Source of the DNA: Thermovenabulum sp049701175
GTDB lineage: Bacteria; Bacillota; Thermosediminibacteria; Thermosediminibacterales; Thermosediminibacteraceae
Direction: 5' to 3'
Assembly: GCF_049701175.1 (NCBI RefSeq)
Contig: NZ_JBNATW010000016.1
Coordinates: 1 to 51,437, forward strand
Length of the DNA stretch: 51,437 nt
Shown here: piece after piece, positions 41,449 to 50,562 of the stretch
How the letters are laid out: each line of letters begins with the position of its first letter
Numbering within the stretch: position 1 is the first letter of the stretch
Program-made: the position numbers and the translations under genes
The notes under the pieces: generated by a model
Seen by the model: only the letters and a program-made list of their open reading frames with translations
Told to the model about the DNA's origin: nothing
Databases searched by the model: none

Positions 41449-43377
41449 TTATTTAATTAAAGATATTACGCTGGGAAATAGACTGCGGTCGGTATGCGGC
41501 AAAAAGCACGCGCTAACAAATTCATCCATGTAAGAGGGGTAAGTGCTGAGTTCAATGTAGGTCATTGAGTCCGCTATTTCCCTTGCCTTTTCCCTTGCTT
41601 TTTCGTATACAAGGCAAAGGTAAGCCCCGATCAAAGATGCATTCCCCATATAATTAAATTTTTTTTCATCTATGTCGGGCAAAAGACCTATAATTTTAGC
41701 ATTTTTTATATGTAAATTGCGACCTATTCCCCCTGCTATTATGATCTTATCCAAATTGTAAACCGACAATCCAGCCGTTTTTAAAAGCACGCTTAAACCG
41801 GAAAAAACGGCTCCTTTTGCCCTCAGCAGGTTATCTATATCAATCTCATTTATTGTTATATCTCTTCCGTCATAACTTTCCCTGCCCCATACCACTACAT
41901 ATTCCATAACATCCAAATTTTCATCATACCTAATCCTGTCATTTTTTATTTCACCTGAAATTTTTCCCTTAGAATCGATTATACCCGAAAGGAACATCTC
42001 TGCAATAAGGTCTATAAGGCCTGACCCGCATATGCCCTTGGGTTTTATGTCCCCCAGCACGTTGATTTTAGGCTCTAAAGTTTTCCTATCAATTGCAACT
42101 TCATCAATAGCCCCCGGCATTGCCCTCATACCGCAGCTTATTTCTCCACCTTCAAAAGCCGGACCTGCAGAACAAGCACAGGTAAGCATAAAATCCTTGT
42201 TCCCAAAAACTATTTCTCCATTGGTGCCCAAGTCCAAAAAAAGCGTATTTTTATCCTCAGCCCATAAACCTGATGCTAAAACACCGGATACGATATCCCC
42301 TCCTACATAGCTTGCTACATTAGGTAAAACTGTAATATTAGCTTCAGGATTTATATCAATTCCGGTATCCTTTGCTTTAATCTGAGGGCATTCCCTAAAT
42401 ACAGGTATATAAGGTTCTAATCTGATATAAGATGGGTCCACTCCCAATAAAAGATGGGTCATAGTAGTGTTTCCAGCAAAAACACCAGCAACAATATCCT
42501 CTTTACTGATTTTTGCCTTTTTAATAAGCTCCTTTATTAACCTGTTGATGGTGCCTTCTACTATGGAAACCCTAAGCTTTTCAAGGCCCTCCTGCGATGA
42601 GGCGTAAATTATCCTGCTTATTATATCTGCCCCGTACTGCATCTGAAGATTGCCCGAAGTAGCACTGGCAATAATTTCGCCCGTTGACAGGTCTACAAGG
42701 TTAGCCGCTACCGTAGTTGTGCCCACATCAGTGCAAATACCGTACGCACCTTTGTTTTCACGACCTTCGACTTTTAAAAGCTCATAAACCCCTTCGCTTT
42801 TTAAAAGGGTTGCTATTATTTTAAAATCCTCTTGCCTTAATACTTTCGGTAAGCTTTTTAAAACCCCCAAAGAGCAGGTAACATTTTCAATATTATGTCT
42901 TATTTTTAGCTCCCTTTTTAATCTTTCAAAATCCGCTACATTGTCGTCAAGAGAAGGCTTTGGAAGTTCTAAATTTATAATAAAAACACCGCTATCTTTA
43001 ACAATTCCCTCTTTTTCTAAAAGTCTGCTGGCATTTTTAATCCTTTCACTTTTTTCATCTCCGGGTTTCACATCTTCGACAAGAATATCCTCGACATTTT
43101 TCGCCTCCTCAATCTCTACCACCATGTCTCCTTCAACAAATGTAAGGCACGCAAGCCTGATACCCTTTTTTATGTCTTCTTCAGTAAGAAGGGGAGAAAA
43201 CTCCATGCGGTGGCTACCGCTTTCCACCTTAACCCTGCACTTTCCGCAGTGTCCCCTTCCTCCACAGGGTGCATCGACAAAGATTCCCGCTTTTCTTGCT
43301 ACTTCCAGAAGATTTGCGCCTTTTTTTACGCTTATACTTTTTTTGGAAGGATTAAAGACCACAGTGCATTTTTCCAT
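41449..43377 (-). CDS. acsV: AcsV, ATP-dependent reductive activator of the corrinoid iron-sulfur protein (RACE)
   Basis: Restores Co(I) in the corrinoid protein AcsCD after accidental oxidation, using ATP and low-potential electrons. The 642-residue protein has a [2Fe-2S] ferredoxin domain (about 1-95) with Cys38, Cys44, Cys47 and Cys77 (CGGRGHCGKC ... ACL). A linker follows, then an ASKHA-type ATPase domain from about 205 (GICTDVGTTTVAANLVDLST, FAGNTTMTHLLLG, LFLDLGTNGEIVFG, CGSGLIDLIAEM). All family blocks are seen. It heads the cluster with cooT and DUF3842 and is divergent from spmA. It is apart from the acs operon that makes its substrate. Confidence 0.94.
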   Translation of the reverse strand: MEKCTVVFNPSKKSISVKKGANLLEVARKAGIFVDAPCGGRGHCGKCRVKVESGSHRMEFSPLLTEEDIKKGIRLACLTFVEGDMVVEIEEAKNVEDILVEDVKPGDEKSERIKNASRLLEKEGIVKDSGVFIINLELPKPSLDDNVADFERLKRELKIRHNIENVTCSLGVLKSLPKVLRQEDFKIIATLLKSEGVYELLKVEGRENKGAYGICTDVGTTTVAANLVDLSTGEIIASATSGNLQMQYGADIISRIIYASSQEGLEKLRVSIVEGTINRLIKELIKKAKISKEDIVAGVFAGNTTMTHLLLGVDPSYIRLEPYIPVFRECPQIKAKDTGIDINPEANITVLPNVASYVGGDIVSGVLASGLWAEDKNTLFLDLGTNGEIVFGNKDFMLTCACSAGPAFEGGEISCGMRAMPGAIDEVAIDRKTLEPKINVLGDIKPKGICGSGLIDLIAEMFLSGIIDSKGKISGEIKNDRIRYDENLDVMEYVVVWGRESYDGRDITINEIDIDNLLRAKGAVFSGLSVLLKTAGLSVYNLDKIIIAGGIGRNLHIKNAKIIGLLPDIDEKKFNYMGNASLIGAYLCLVYEKAREKAREIADSMTYIELSTYPSYMDEFVSACFLPHTDRSLFPSVISLIK

Positions 43378-43413
43378 TTAAATCACCTATCTTGTGACAT
43401 TTTTCTCGATTTA

Positions 43414-43442
43414 ATTATAACACAAAAAGACTTATTTGATAA
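43414..43442 (-). promoter_or_regulatory. promoter of the acsV cluster
   Basis: On the minus strand, TTATCA and TATAAT are spaced by 17 bases, about 37 bases before the acsV start. The -10 is perfect, while the -35 matches four of six consensus bases. Confidence 0.55.
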
Positions 43443-43508
43443 TTTTTTAACAGAAATTCCTTTGTTTTTTAGCATCTACTTCATTTTTGCCAACAATAAT
43501 CACTTATT

Positions 43509-43516
43509 CATACAAT
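43509..43516 (+). promoter_or_regulatory. possible sporulation sigma-E type -10 upstream of spmA
   Basis: CATACAAT matches the -10 consensus of sigma-E promoters, about 90 bases before spmA, and no good sigma-A promoter is seen in this gap. A convincing -35 at the expected distance was not found. The assignment leans on the known sporulation role of the gene. Confidence 0.3.
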
Positions 43517-43605
43517 TTTTCGCTTTTTTTACTTAATAGTATACCATAACTTGGTGGATTAAAAGCTTTTCTTAGGCATAAATATTTATAAAGGAGGTTT
43601 TAACA

Positions 43606-44199
43606 ATGGCAATGAATTTTATATTTTTCTTTTTAATTTTTTCAGGAATCTTAGCAGGGGCTTTGACGGGAAAAATGGATGCGGTAACTCAAGCAGTGTT
43701 TGATTATGCCAAGACTGCTGTAGATATTTCACTGGGGTTAATAGGTGTTATGTCCTTTTGGCTCGGACTTATGAAAATAGCTGAAGAATCAGGACTTGTT
43801 TATAAAATTTCAAAAGCTATAAAACCCATTATGGCCAGGCTTTTCCCCGATGTACCCTCTGGACATCCTGCAATGGGAGCTATGGCATTAAACATAGCCG
43901 CTAATATGCTGGGATTGGGGAACGCATCGACGCCCTTAGGATTAAAGGCTATGAAGGAACTTCAAAGCTTAAATCCGAAAAAGGATACGGCAACAAATGC
44001 CATGTGCACCTTTCTTGCAATAAATACTTCTTCTATAACTTTACTTCCCACAACAACCATGTCTTTAATGAAAGCTACGGGATCCCAAAATCCCACAGCA
44101 ATTATAGGTCCTACACTGATTGCTACTTTTTGCTCCACCATGGCTGGAATTATAGCGGTTAAAATTTTGGAAAAACTGCCCGCTTTTAGATCAAAATAA
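43606..44199 (+). CDS. spmA: spore maturation protein A
   Basis: Membrane protein (197 residues) that with SpmB is needed for spore core dehydration. It belongs to the nucleoside-recognition (Gate) domain family. The family segment GVMSFWLGLMKIAEESGLVY lies near residues 47-66. LFPDVPSGHPAMGAMALNIA and NMLGLGNASTPLGLKAMKEL are strongly characteristic. A strong AGGAGG lies nine bases before the ATG. It is followed by spmB after 27 bases. Presence of the pair supports an endospore-forming host. Confidence 0.95.
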   Translation: MAMNFIFFFLIFSGILAGALTGKMDAVTQAVFDYAKTAVDISLGLIGVMSFWLGLMKIAEESGLVYKISKAIKPIMARLFPDVPSGHPAMGAMALNIAANMLGLGNASTPLGLKAMKELQSLNPKKDTATNAMCTFLAINTSSITLLPTTTMSLMKATGSQNPTAIIGPTLIATFCSTMAGIIAVKILEKLPAFRSK

Positions 44200-44226
44200 T
44201 AGCTTATTATATTGGAGGTTTTTTTA

Positions 44227-44766
44227 ATGCTTCCCAAAATAGTAAATACCCTATCTCAATGGGCAGTGCCTTGTTTTATTATTTTCATAATTTCTTACGG
44301 TTATATCAAAAAGGTGAAAATATACGAAGTTTTTATTGAAGGAGCGGCAGAAGGGTTTGCCACAGCCGTAAAAGTAATTCCCTATTTAATAGCGGTTTTA
44401 GTATCTGTCGGAATTTTTAGGGCTTCCGGTGCAATGGACTTTCTAATTACCTTTATAACTCCTTTTGCCAATTTTTTAGGAATACCTTCCGAAACCCTAC
44501 CAATGGCTTTGATAAGGCCTCTTTCAGGCGGAGGCGCTCAGGGAATTATGACCGAGATTTTTAAAACCTACGGCCCGGATTCTTTTATAGGAAAGGTTGC
44601 TGCAACGATGAACAGTGCAACCGATACAACCCTTTATATTATTGCCCTTTACTTCGGCTCAATTGGTGTTAAAAATACAAGGCATGCCCTCTTTGCCGGC
44701 CTTATAGCCGACACCGTAGGCCTTATTGTTGCGGCTCATGCGGTCAGGATATTATTGGGCGGATAA
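44227..44766 (+). CDS. spmB: spore maturation protein B
   Basis: Partner of SpmA (179 residues), with a Gate domain and several membrane helices. Key blocks are VIPYLIAVLVSVGIFRASGA near 60 and LIRPLSGGGAQGIMTE near 102. KVAATMNSATDTTLYIIALYFG follows near residue 125. I start it at the ATG preceded by GGAGG and not at an in-frame TTG that lies within that ribosome site. It ends 10 bases before a terminator. Confidence 0.95.
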   Translation: MLPKIVNTLSQWAVPCFIIFIISYGYIKKVKIYEVFIEGAAEGFATAVKVIPYLIAVLVSVGIFRASGAMDFLITFITPFANFLGIPSETLPMALIRPLSGGGAQGIMTEIFKTYGPDSFIGKVAATMNSATDTTLYIIALYFGSIGVKNTRHALFAGLIADTVGLIVAAHAVRILLGG

Positions 44767-44776
44767 ATATTAAATT

Positions 44777-44812
44777 AACCCTGCAGCGTGCAAAACTACT
44801 GTAGGGTTTTTA
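44777..44812 (+). terminator. terminator between spmB and gcvH (probably bidirectional)
   Basis: Arms AACCCTGCAG and CTGTAGGGTT form a stem with one mismatch-like position and are followed by TTTTTAAT on the plus strand. The minus strand after the stem is also T-rich. The hairpin lies between convergent spmB and the acs operon end. Confidence 0.7.
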
Positions 44813-44841
44813 ATAATGGTGTTTAATAATCTAAAGAAAAG

Positions 44842-45219
44842 CTATTCTAATATTTTTTGGTAGTCTGTGCTTTCTAATAAATTTTCGATTTCGGATGCAT
44901 CTTCAATTTTTATCTTAATCATCCATCCTTTTTCGTAAGGGGATTCGTTTACAAGTTCAGGGCTGTCTGCCAACTCTTCATTTACTTCTATTACCTTTCC
45001 ACTTAAAGGTGCGTAAAGATCCGAGGCCACCTTCCCCGATTCTATAGTGCCGAAAACCTCATTTTGTTTTACTTCACTCCCAACTTCGGGAAGGTCAACA
45101 AACAATACCTCTCCCAATTTATCCTGAGCATAATCGGTAATACCAATTACCGCTATATCCCCTTCAATCTTTGCCCATGTGTGTTCTTTGTGGTATTTAT
45201 ACTCTTCGGGGAAATACAT
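44842..45219 (-). CDS. gcvH: glycine cleavage system H protein
   Basis: Lipoyl carrier protein, 125 residues, standard for GcvH. The lipoyl lysine is Lys63 in GTIESGKVASDLYAP. Usual GcvH has ESVKAVSD, so the lipoylation loop is slightly altered but keeps Glu, Ser and Lys. Conserved HTWAKIEGDIAVIGITDYAQ is near 13. It is the last gene of the acs operon, 12 bases after acsB, with lpd at the other end. No gcvP or gcvT is in the window, so its partners are encoded elsewhere, or it serves as a lipoate-linked electron or aminomethyl carrier for the C1 network. Confidence 0.93.
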   Translation of the reverse strand: MYFPEEYKYHKEHTWAKIEGDIAVIGITDYAQDKLGEVLFVDLPEVGSEVKQNEVFGTIESGKVASDLYAPLSGKVIEVNEELADSPELVNESPYEKGWMIKIKIEDASEIENLLESTDYQKILE

Positions 45220-45231
45220 TTTCTTACCTCC

Positions 45232-47355
45232 TTACATCATTGGTTCCATAGTAAGTGCAGGATGCCCTACCTTGGTTAAAAATTCCACTACTGAATCTGG
45301 ATCAGTTCCTACCGTCTCATCGGCTATCATATCCGCAAAATTATCGTACCCCAATTCCTTTCCTCTTGCGTTCAACTTTTCCCTCAAAGCCTCTTTTAAT
45401 TCCTTTGGCATCCATACCAATCTCTTCAATCCGCCTTCTGCAGCAATAAACTTCTTGCTTGTAATAAACTGTCTCCCAAGGCCCATAAAGCCGGGTGTTT
45501 GTGTTCCACCACCTGTTGTTGATGCAAGCTCTCCGAAAGTCATTCCAAGGGGAGTAGGCCCAGTGTATTCCCTGTTTACAATTATAACACCGTTTGCTTC
45601 GGGCATAATGCCGCATATGCATTCAAAGCAACCGCAAGAAGTCATGGGATTTTCCATGAGTGAATAGATGCATACTTCCTTTGTAGCTCCGTGGGACAGC
45701 TCTTCTACAGCTTTGTTGACAGATTCCCAAACACCTTTTACTTCATCCAAGCATTCCCCTTTTACTATAGGCTGACAGGGTCCTGCAGGATTAATTTCTT
45801 TTGTGGCTTTAGCATCAAGCCAGCTTACAGCGCCGCACAATCCTAATCTTTCAGGTGTTACAATACATACATGAGCAGGTGCAAAGGATTGGCACAGCAA
45901 GCAGGAATAGAAAACATCTACACTTTCATCGGTTAAGCCTGCAAGTCTGGCGTCCCTTGCTTCGTAGCGGGGTTTTGCAATTTCTTTCGCAAGTTGTTCC
46001 ACTTTTTCTTTATCGGTGATTATGGTTACCTGTACTTTATCCACAATGCTTCCAAATTCATCGAGCATCTTTGCGTATAAAACCTCTCCTATGTGATGGA
46101 GCCTGAATCCCGCTTCGTAAGTGGATTTGCTTATTCTAAGCCACATGATGTCCCTTTGCCCTATATGCATTACACCTTCAATGTAGTTTAAGAAATAGTG
46201 TATCCTTCTTTCCATTACGGGTTCAAAATCTTCCTGCATGTTTCTTCCCGCTACATCCACCAAAATTGCAAGGGGTAGTTTTCCGCCATCAGGCCCTAAG
46301 GTGTCAAGGTCAGGACCGATTACTTCTATCTTGTGGTCTTCTATTTCGGCCATTTCTCTTTTTCTGACAAGCTCCCAAGCAGGAGTTCTGCCACCACCGA
46401 ATTCGGCGTACATTTCTTCTTTCCTGACCCTTTCGCCTTCAAAGGCTGCTGCAAAACCTACCGGAATAGGAATTTCCGTTATCTTAATCTTGATGTTTCT
46501 TGCTTCCAATGAGGTTGCCACCATTTTATCATAGTCCCTTTGAATTATCAAGAAGTGGGGTACCTCTTGAACTTCTTGGTCAGTAATTACAGGGAATCCC
46601 AAAGCTATTGCCCCCGCACCCGCTGATACTACAAGCTCGCTCAAGGGGCCCAATGCGTTAACAAAGGCAGGAACCCTTTCCTTTGTGTATTTTAAGAGTT
46701 CTTCTAAATTGCCGGGCTGGACGTTTCCAAAAATGAGAGCAGCCCTTATCGCAACTGTTACTACGTGGATTACAGAGGTTACATCGTAACCTAAGGGGAT
46801 AACTCTAAGTTCAAGCCCCATTTTAACCTTTGATTCGATAGCTTGATCTATAATTTTTCCTACAAGAAAAACAAGCAGTCCCTTGTTCTGATAACCCTTG
46901 ATTACCTTTGCAGCTTCCTCAGGTGTCGGTGCTTCTCCAATAACAACGGCAACACCGGGAATATCTCCGGTAACAAGAGGAACACCTAAGGAGCGAATGA
47001 TAGCATCGGATATAAAACCTGCACAGGGCTCGCTATAAGGCTTTTCATCCACTGCATATTTACAGGCTTCGATGATTTCGGCAGAAAGAGCTGTTGCAAG
47101 CCCAGCGTTCAATGCCTTTTCAAGGTTTTGTTCTTCTACAATAAGGCTTTCTACAATTCCTAAGGCTTCCTTTAATTCCTTTAGAGTAGATATTTTTTTG
47201 CCCGTAGCTGCGTAAAGGGTAGGTAAGCTGTATGCTGTTTCGGGGAAAGCTACTTTTGCTTCAGCTCCCTTTTTCCCAATAGCCCCCTCTACGGTAGCTC
47301 TCGCAGCTTCTAATGCCTGCTTTGACCCTGTAAAAATGATGTCAAATAAAGTCAT
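45232..47355 (-). CDS. acsB: acetyl-CoA synthase (CODH/ACS beta subunit)
   Basis: Makes acetyl-CoA from CO, CoA and the methyl group carried by AcsCD at the nickel-iron-sulfur A-cluster. The 707-residue form includes the bacterial N-terminal CODH-binding domain. The A-cluster ligands are visible in the C-terminal third: SCLLCQSFAPAHVC, then PERLGLCGAVSW, GPCQPI and the CGCFEC segment that supplies the distal-nickel Cys-Gly-Cys-type site. GGGRTPAWELV (middle domain) is near residue 330. The start is ATG after GGAGGG. The frame continues five codons upstream through that ribosome site. It follows acsE by 52 bases. Confidence 0.97.
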   Translation of the reverse strand: MTLFDIIFTGSKQALEAARATVEGAIGKKGAEAKVAFPETAYSLPTLYAATGKKISTLKELKEALGIVESLIVEEQNLEKALNAGLATALSAEIIEACKYAVDEKPYSEPCAGFISDAIIRSLGVPLVTGDIPGVAVVIGEAPTPEEAAKVIKGYQNKGLLVFLVGKIIDQAIESKVKMGLELRVIPLGYDVTSVIHVVTVAIRAALIFGNVQPGNLEELLKYTKERVPAFVNALGPLSELVVSAGAGAIALGFPVITDQEVQEVPHFLIIQRDYDKMVATSLEARNIKIKITEIPIPVGFAAAFEGERVRKEEMYAEFGGGRTPAWELVRKREMAEIEDHKIEVIGPDLDTLGPDGGKLPLAILVDVAGRNMQEDFEPVMERRIHYFLNYIEGVMHIGQRDIMWLRISKSTYEAGFRLHHIGEVLYAKMLDEFGSIVDKVQVTIITDKEKVEQLAKEIAKPRYEARDARLAGLTDESVDVFYSCLLCQSFAPAHVCIVTPERLGLCGAVSWLDAKATKEINPAGPCQPIVKGECLDEVKGVWESVNKAVEELSHGATKEVCIYSLMENPMTSCGCFECICGIMPEANGVIIVNREYTGPTPLGMTFGELASTTGGGTQTPGFMGLGRQFITSKKFIAAEGGLKRLVWMPKELKEALREKLNARGKELGYDNFADMIADETVGTDPDSVVEFLTKVGHPALTMEPMM

Positions 47356-47407
47356 TTTAAATCCCTCCAAGGATTTTTATTTTTGGCTTTCAGGCCACAA
47401 AGTTTCA

Positions 47408-48193
47408 TTATAGTTCAAGATAAGAATCGCAGTACAAATTCCAGCCCTTTAATATTTCAGCAGTTTTTATAACATCCATCAGCATTTTGTTGCACGGGTT
47501 TATTATAGCAGAAGTTAACCCGCACTGAATTGCCATTGAACAAAATACTGCTTCTATAAGTCCCCTCAACTCTTTGGGGCATCCGTTGGATACATTGCTC
47601 AAACCTCCCGTAGTTTTAAGGCCCATTTCCGAAATCTGCCTTATCGCTTCAAGGACTTCCTGCTGTTTTTCCTGCATACCCTTTACTACGACAAATAGAG
47701 GATCGAATAAAATGTCTTCGGGGTTTAACCCTAACTGCATAGCCCTATCCAAAATTTCAGTGCAGTAAGCAATTCGTTCATCATTATCCCTTGGAATTCC
47801 TTCCTTTGCACAAAGGCCTATAACCATAGCACCGTATTCTGCAGCTACTTCAAGCATCCCTATCCTTGCTCCGGCATCGGCAGAGTTTATTATAGCCTTT
47901 CCCGGTTTTGGATCATAAACCTTTAAACCCGCTTCAATTGCTTTGGTATTGGCGGTATCCAAGCACAGGGGAGTATTGGGAAATTCGGATTGCAAAAGTT
48001 TTACAACCCACTGCATTAATTCTTCTCCATCTCTTTCAGCAGGACCTATATTTACATCAAGGTAATGAGCCCCCGCTTCAATCTGCTCTTTTGCCCTTTC
48101 CAAGATAGGCTTCGGATCCCTTTCTTGAAGAGCTTTTCTTATGACCGGTGAAATGACGTGAATTCTCTCACCTATGGTTAAAAACCTTGCCAT
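47408..48193 (-). CDS. acsE: methyltetrahydrofolate:corrinoid iron-sulfur protein methyltransferase
   Basis: Moves the methyl group from 5-methyl-tetrahydrofolate to Co(I) of AcsCD. The 261-residue TIM barrel (pterin-binding family) starts MARFLTIGERIHVISPVIRK. Substrate-binding blocks are GAHYLDVNIGPAERDGEE, LCLDTANTKAIEAGL, SADAGARIG, ILFDPLFVVVKG and TTGGLSNVSNGCP, with the Asn that hydrogen-bonds the pterin. The ATG lies just after GGAGGTG. It follows acsC by 33 bases. This is the point where the folate pathway of the host meets the acs system. Confidence 0.96.
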   Translation of the reverse strand: MARFLTIGERIHVISPVIRKALQERDPKPILERAKEQIEAGAHYLDVNIGPAERDGEELMQWVVKLLQSEFPNTPLCLDTANTKAIEAGLKVYDPKPGKAIINSADAGARIGMLEVAAEYGAMVIGLCAKEGIPRDNDERIAYCTEILDRAMQLGLNPEDILFDPLFVVVKGMQEKQQEVLEAIRQISEMGLKTTGGLSNVSNGCPKELRGLIEAVFCSMAIQCGLTSAIINPCNKMLMDVIKTAEILKGWNLYCDSYLEL

Positions 48194-48226
48194 AAAACAC
48201 ACCTCCAAAAATTCATTCTTAAAATT

Positions 48227-49585
48227 TTACGACCTTTTTGCTGCATAATCCCTTAAAAATTTAGGAATCATTGCAGCTTCTTCGGTACCCACTACTACCT
48301 TCCATCCGGGCAGAGCATCTTCAATATCGGATTTTAGCACCGCAACCTTGCCGGGGATAATAATTTCCCTTGTCTTGATTTTATCTTCAACTCCAAAATC
48401 TTTAACCGCCTTTGCAATGGACTTTCCGCTGAACTTTCCTGCCGCCCAAGCAGTTAATACCGAATATCCGCCAGCATCAGGTATAAGAACCCATGCCGGA
48501 ACCTTCGACCTTTCAACCTCGCCCGATACTATAAAGTAGGTTAGAGCAAAGTCTACGGTTACTAAAAGGGGAGAATTCTCATCAGCCTGCCCTATTTTGT
48601 ATATTCCCTGTTCCACCCTCATAGGCCTTTGCGGGTCTGTGTAAATGTTTTGTCTTAAAGCAAAGAGAGGCAAAGCTAATGAGTAATCTATGTCATCAAG
48701 AACGATTATTGATGCGTATTTTTCGATAAACATCGAAGCATAGGAAAGCTGCATGAACTTATCCTTTGACAGCCTGTTTACAAAAACAGCTGTGGGGTAT
48801 CCAAAGGTTCTATCTTGCGAGATTAAAGCCGTTCTCCTGATATTTACTACATCTTCAAAGAGTTGTTTTGCACTTCCGGCTTTTGTGCTCAAAAGGAGTT
48901 CTTTGTATCCGAGAGAATGGATTTTTTCGACGAGATTATATAAAGCTTCCAAATTCTCTGCTTCTACTCCTAAAAGCAGATTATTTTCTTTTGCTATGTT
49001 GACCATAGCTTCAAAGTTTTCTTCATTCGCTCCGAATAGTATTGGACCTAATCCCTTCACTTCATCTACCGCTGCCTTTGCAATTTCCGGGTCATCGGTA
49101 ATTATCATGGGTACAGCTAATTTGCATTCGTTTTTGACTTTCTTTAATAGTTCAATATACTTTTCTTTATTTTTGCTTTCACATTTTACTGCAGCTATTT
49201 CTACAAACATATTTTCATTAATTCTCACATAGTTTACCCCGTTCATTCGCGAAATCTTTTCATTGATCTCTTCTTCAGACATGGTATCATTGAACATTAC
49301 CGCAAATCGATTCCTGTTTACAAAGGTTTTTTCATGCCTGAAAAGAACAGTTTCCCCTCCGAGGGTATAAGTTTTATCACCTCTTCCAAACTTCACCGTC
49401 TTCATCAAAGGAGCTGTAGCCTCGGAAAGTTTCTTTTTTGCCTCATCGGACATGTAGGGGCATTTTTCCGCATCAACCCCTCCCTGTGCCAATTTCATAG
49501 CAAAAGCAAGGCAGGTTGGAAAGCCGCATTCTTTACAGTTTTTCTTTGGAAGCAGTTTATATATATCCATACCCGTTAAAGCCAT
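48227..49585 (-). CDS. acsC: corrinoid iron-sulfur protein large (gamma) subunit
   Basis: Carries the [4Fe-4S] cluster and the cobamide of the methyl carrier (452 residues). The N-terminal cluster motif CKECGFPTC and a downstream Cys in EKCPYM (about residues 17-42) form the CX2CX4CX16C pattern. A TIM-barrel middle and a C-terminal corrinoid-binding domain (VLIPDAGGYSVLTAWAAGKF near residue 375) follow. The start is ATG after GGGAGAGG. Length and motifs agree with functional CFeSP from acetogens. It begins 20 bases after acsD. Confidence 0.96.
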   Translation of the reverse strand: MALTGMDIYKLLPKKNCKECGFPTCLAFAMKLAQGGVDAEKCPYMSDEAKKKLSEATAPLMKTVKFGRGDKTYTLGGETVLFRHEKTFVNRNRFAVMFNDTMSEEEINEKISRMNGVNYVRINENMFVEIAAVKCESKNKEKYIELLKKVKNECKLAVPMIITDDPEIAKAAVDEVKGLGPILFGANEENFEAMVNIAKENNLLLGVEAENLEALYNLVEKIHSLGYKELLLSTKAGSAKQLFEDVVNIRRTALISQDRTFGYPTAVFVNRLSKDKFMQLSYASMFIEKYASIIVLDDIDYSLALPLFALRQNIYTDPQRPMRVEQGIYKIGQADENSPLLVTVDFALTYFIVSGEVERSKVPAWVLIPDAGGYSVLTAWAAGKFSGKSIAKAVKDFGVEDKIKTREIIIPGKVAVLKSDIEDALPGWKVVVGTEEAAMIPKFLRDYAAKRS

Positions 49586-49605
49586 GTTTACCTCTCCCTT
49601 CAAAT

Positions 49606-50544
49606 TTAGTTCGTCATTTCTCTAACAAATCTTCTTATAATTTCAAATGAACGCGGGTGTCTTAAAATTACTGCATCGGCTCCTGCCGTTAACACACCAA
49701 CCGCTGTGGCAATTTCCATTGCTATTCCTCTTTCTTCCTGATTTCCCCATTCGGGTACATCTTCTTCTGTCGCAATTGATTCTTTTACTTTCCAGGTTTC
49801 GAAAGAAACTGGCATGATTATAGGGATCTGAAGTGTAGTATCGTTCTGTTCTAATGCAGCAAGCTTTATCCTGTCAATGGTAGTTACAACATATTCAAAT
49901 CCGTAGCCTACAGCTGAAATACCGGGGTTCATGAGCATTTTTTCAGGCTTTACCCCAAGCTGAGTCAGTAAAATGTTCAGCTGTTTTGCAAGGTTCAAAT
50001 CTACTGACGACTCGGCCACAACTATGTTGCCGTACGCCAAACCTACAGCAGCACCTACTTCTTTGTAATTTGCTTCTACTGCTGAAAGGAACGCATAATT
50101 TTTATCAGCAAGTGCTTCAGCTACCTTGGTAAAAATCTTTGCATTCTTTTCATTAGAATCACATCCAGCAATGACCAGCGGGACATTGACACTTTCTGCT
50201 ACTTTTTTAGCGATTTCTGCACATTCTTCAGGAGTTCTATCCTTGGTATCGGGATTTGCACCTACAAATCTTAAGTTTATAAAATCGGGATTGTAATTTT
50301 TTACATAATGTTCTGCCCATTTTGCCGGATCTTCGGCTACCTCCCTGATCTCATTCATCAGTTTTTCGGGCCAACCAAAAGGAGGCACATCCCAGATTTC
50401 CATTCCGATTTTTGGAGCATTGCCCAAATCTCCGTCAAAGCTGTAGAAGGGAAGTACCGATTCCCCTCCAATTTTTAAACCTTCACCCAAAATAACTTCC
50501 CTAATTTTCCCCTGATATTTTTGCTGGGGTTTTTTATATGCCAT
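49606..50544 (-). CDS. acsD: corrinoid iron-sulfur protein small (delta) subunit
   Basis: TIM-barrel partner of AcsC, 312 residues. Conserved features: VLPFYSFDGDLGNAPKIGME near 37, NYNPDFINLRFVGANPD near 83, PLVIAGCDSNEKNAKIFTKV near 120, MLMNPGISAVGYGFEYV and the C-terminal AVILRHPRSFEIIRRFV. ATG follows the nickel ATPase gene by 18 bases. Together with AcsC it shuttles the methyl group between AcsE and AcsB. Confidence 0.96.
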   Translation of the reverse strand: MAYKKPQQKYQGKIREVILGEGLKIGGESVLPFYSFDGDLGNAPKIGMEIWDVPPFGWPEKLMNEIREVAEDPAKWAEHYVKNYNPDFINLRFVGANPDTKDRTPEECAEIAKKVAESVNVPLVIAGCDSNEKNAKIFTKVAEALADKNYAFLSAVEANYKEVGAAVGLAYGNIVVAESSVDLNLAKQLNILLTQLGVKPEKMLMNPGISAVGYGFEYVVTTIDRIKLAALEQNDTTLQIPIIMPVSFETWKVKESIATEEDVPEWGNQEERGIAMEIATAVGVLTAGADAVILRHPRSFEIIRRFVREMTN

Positions 50545-50562
50545 ATCTTTCGCCTCCGTATC

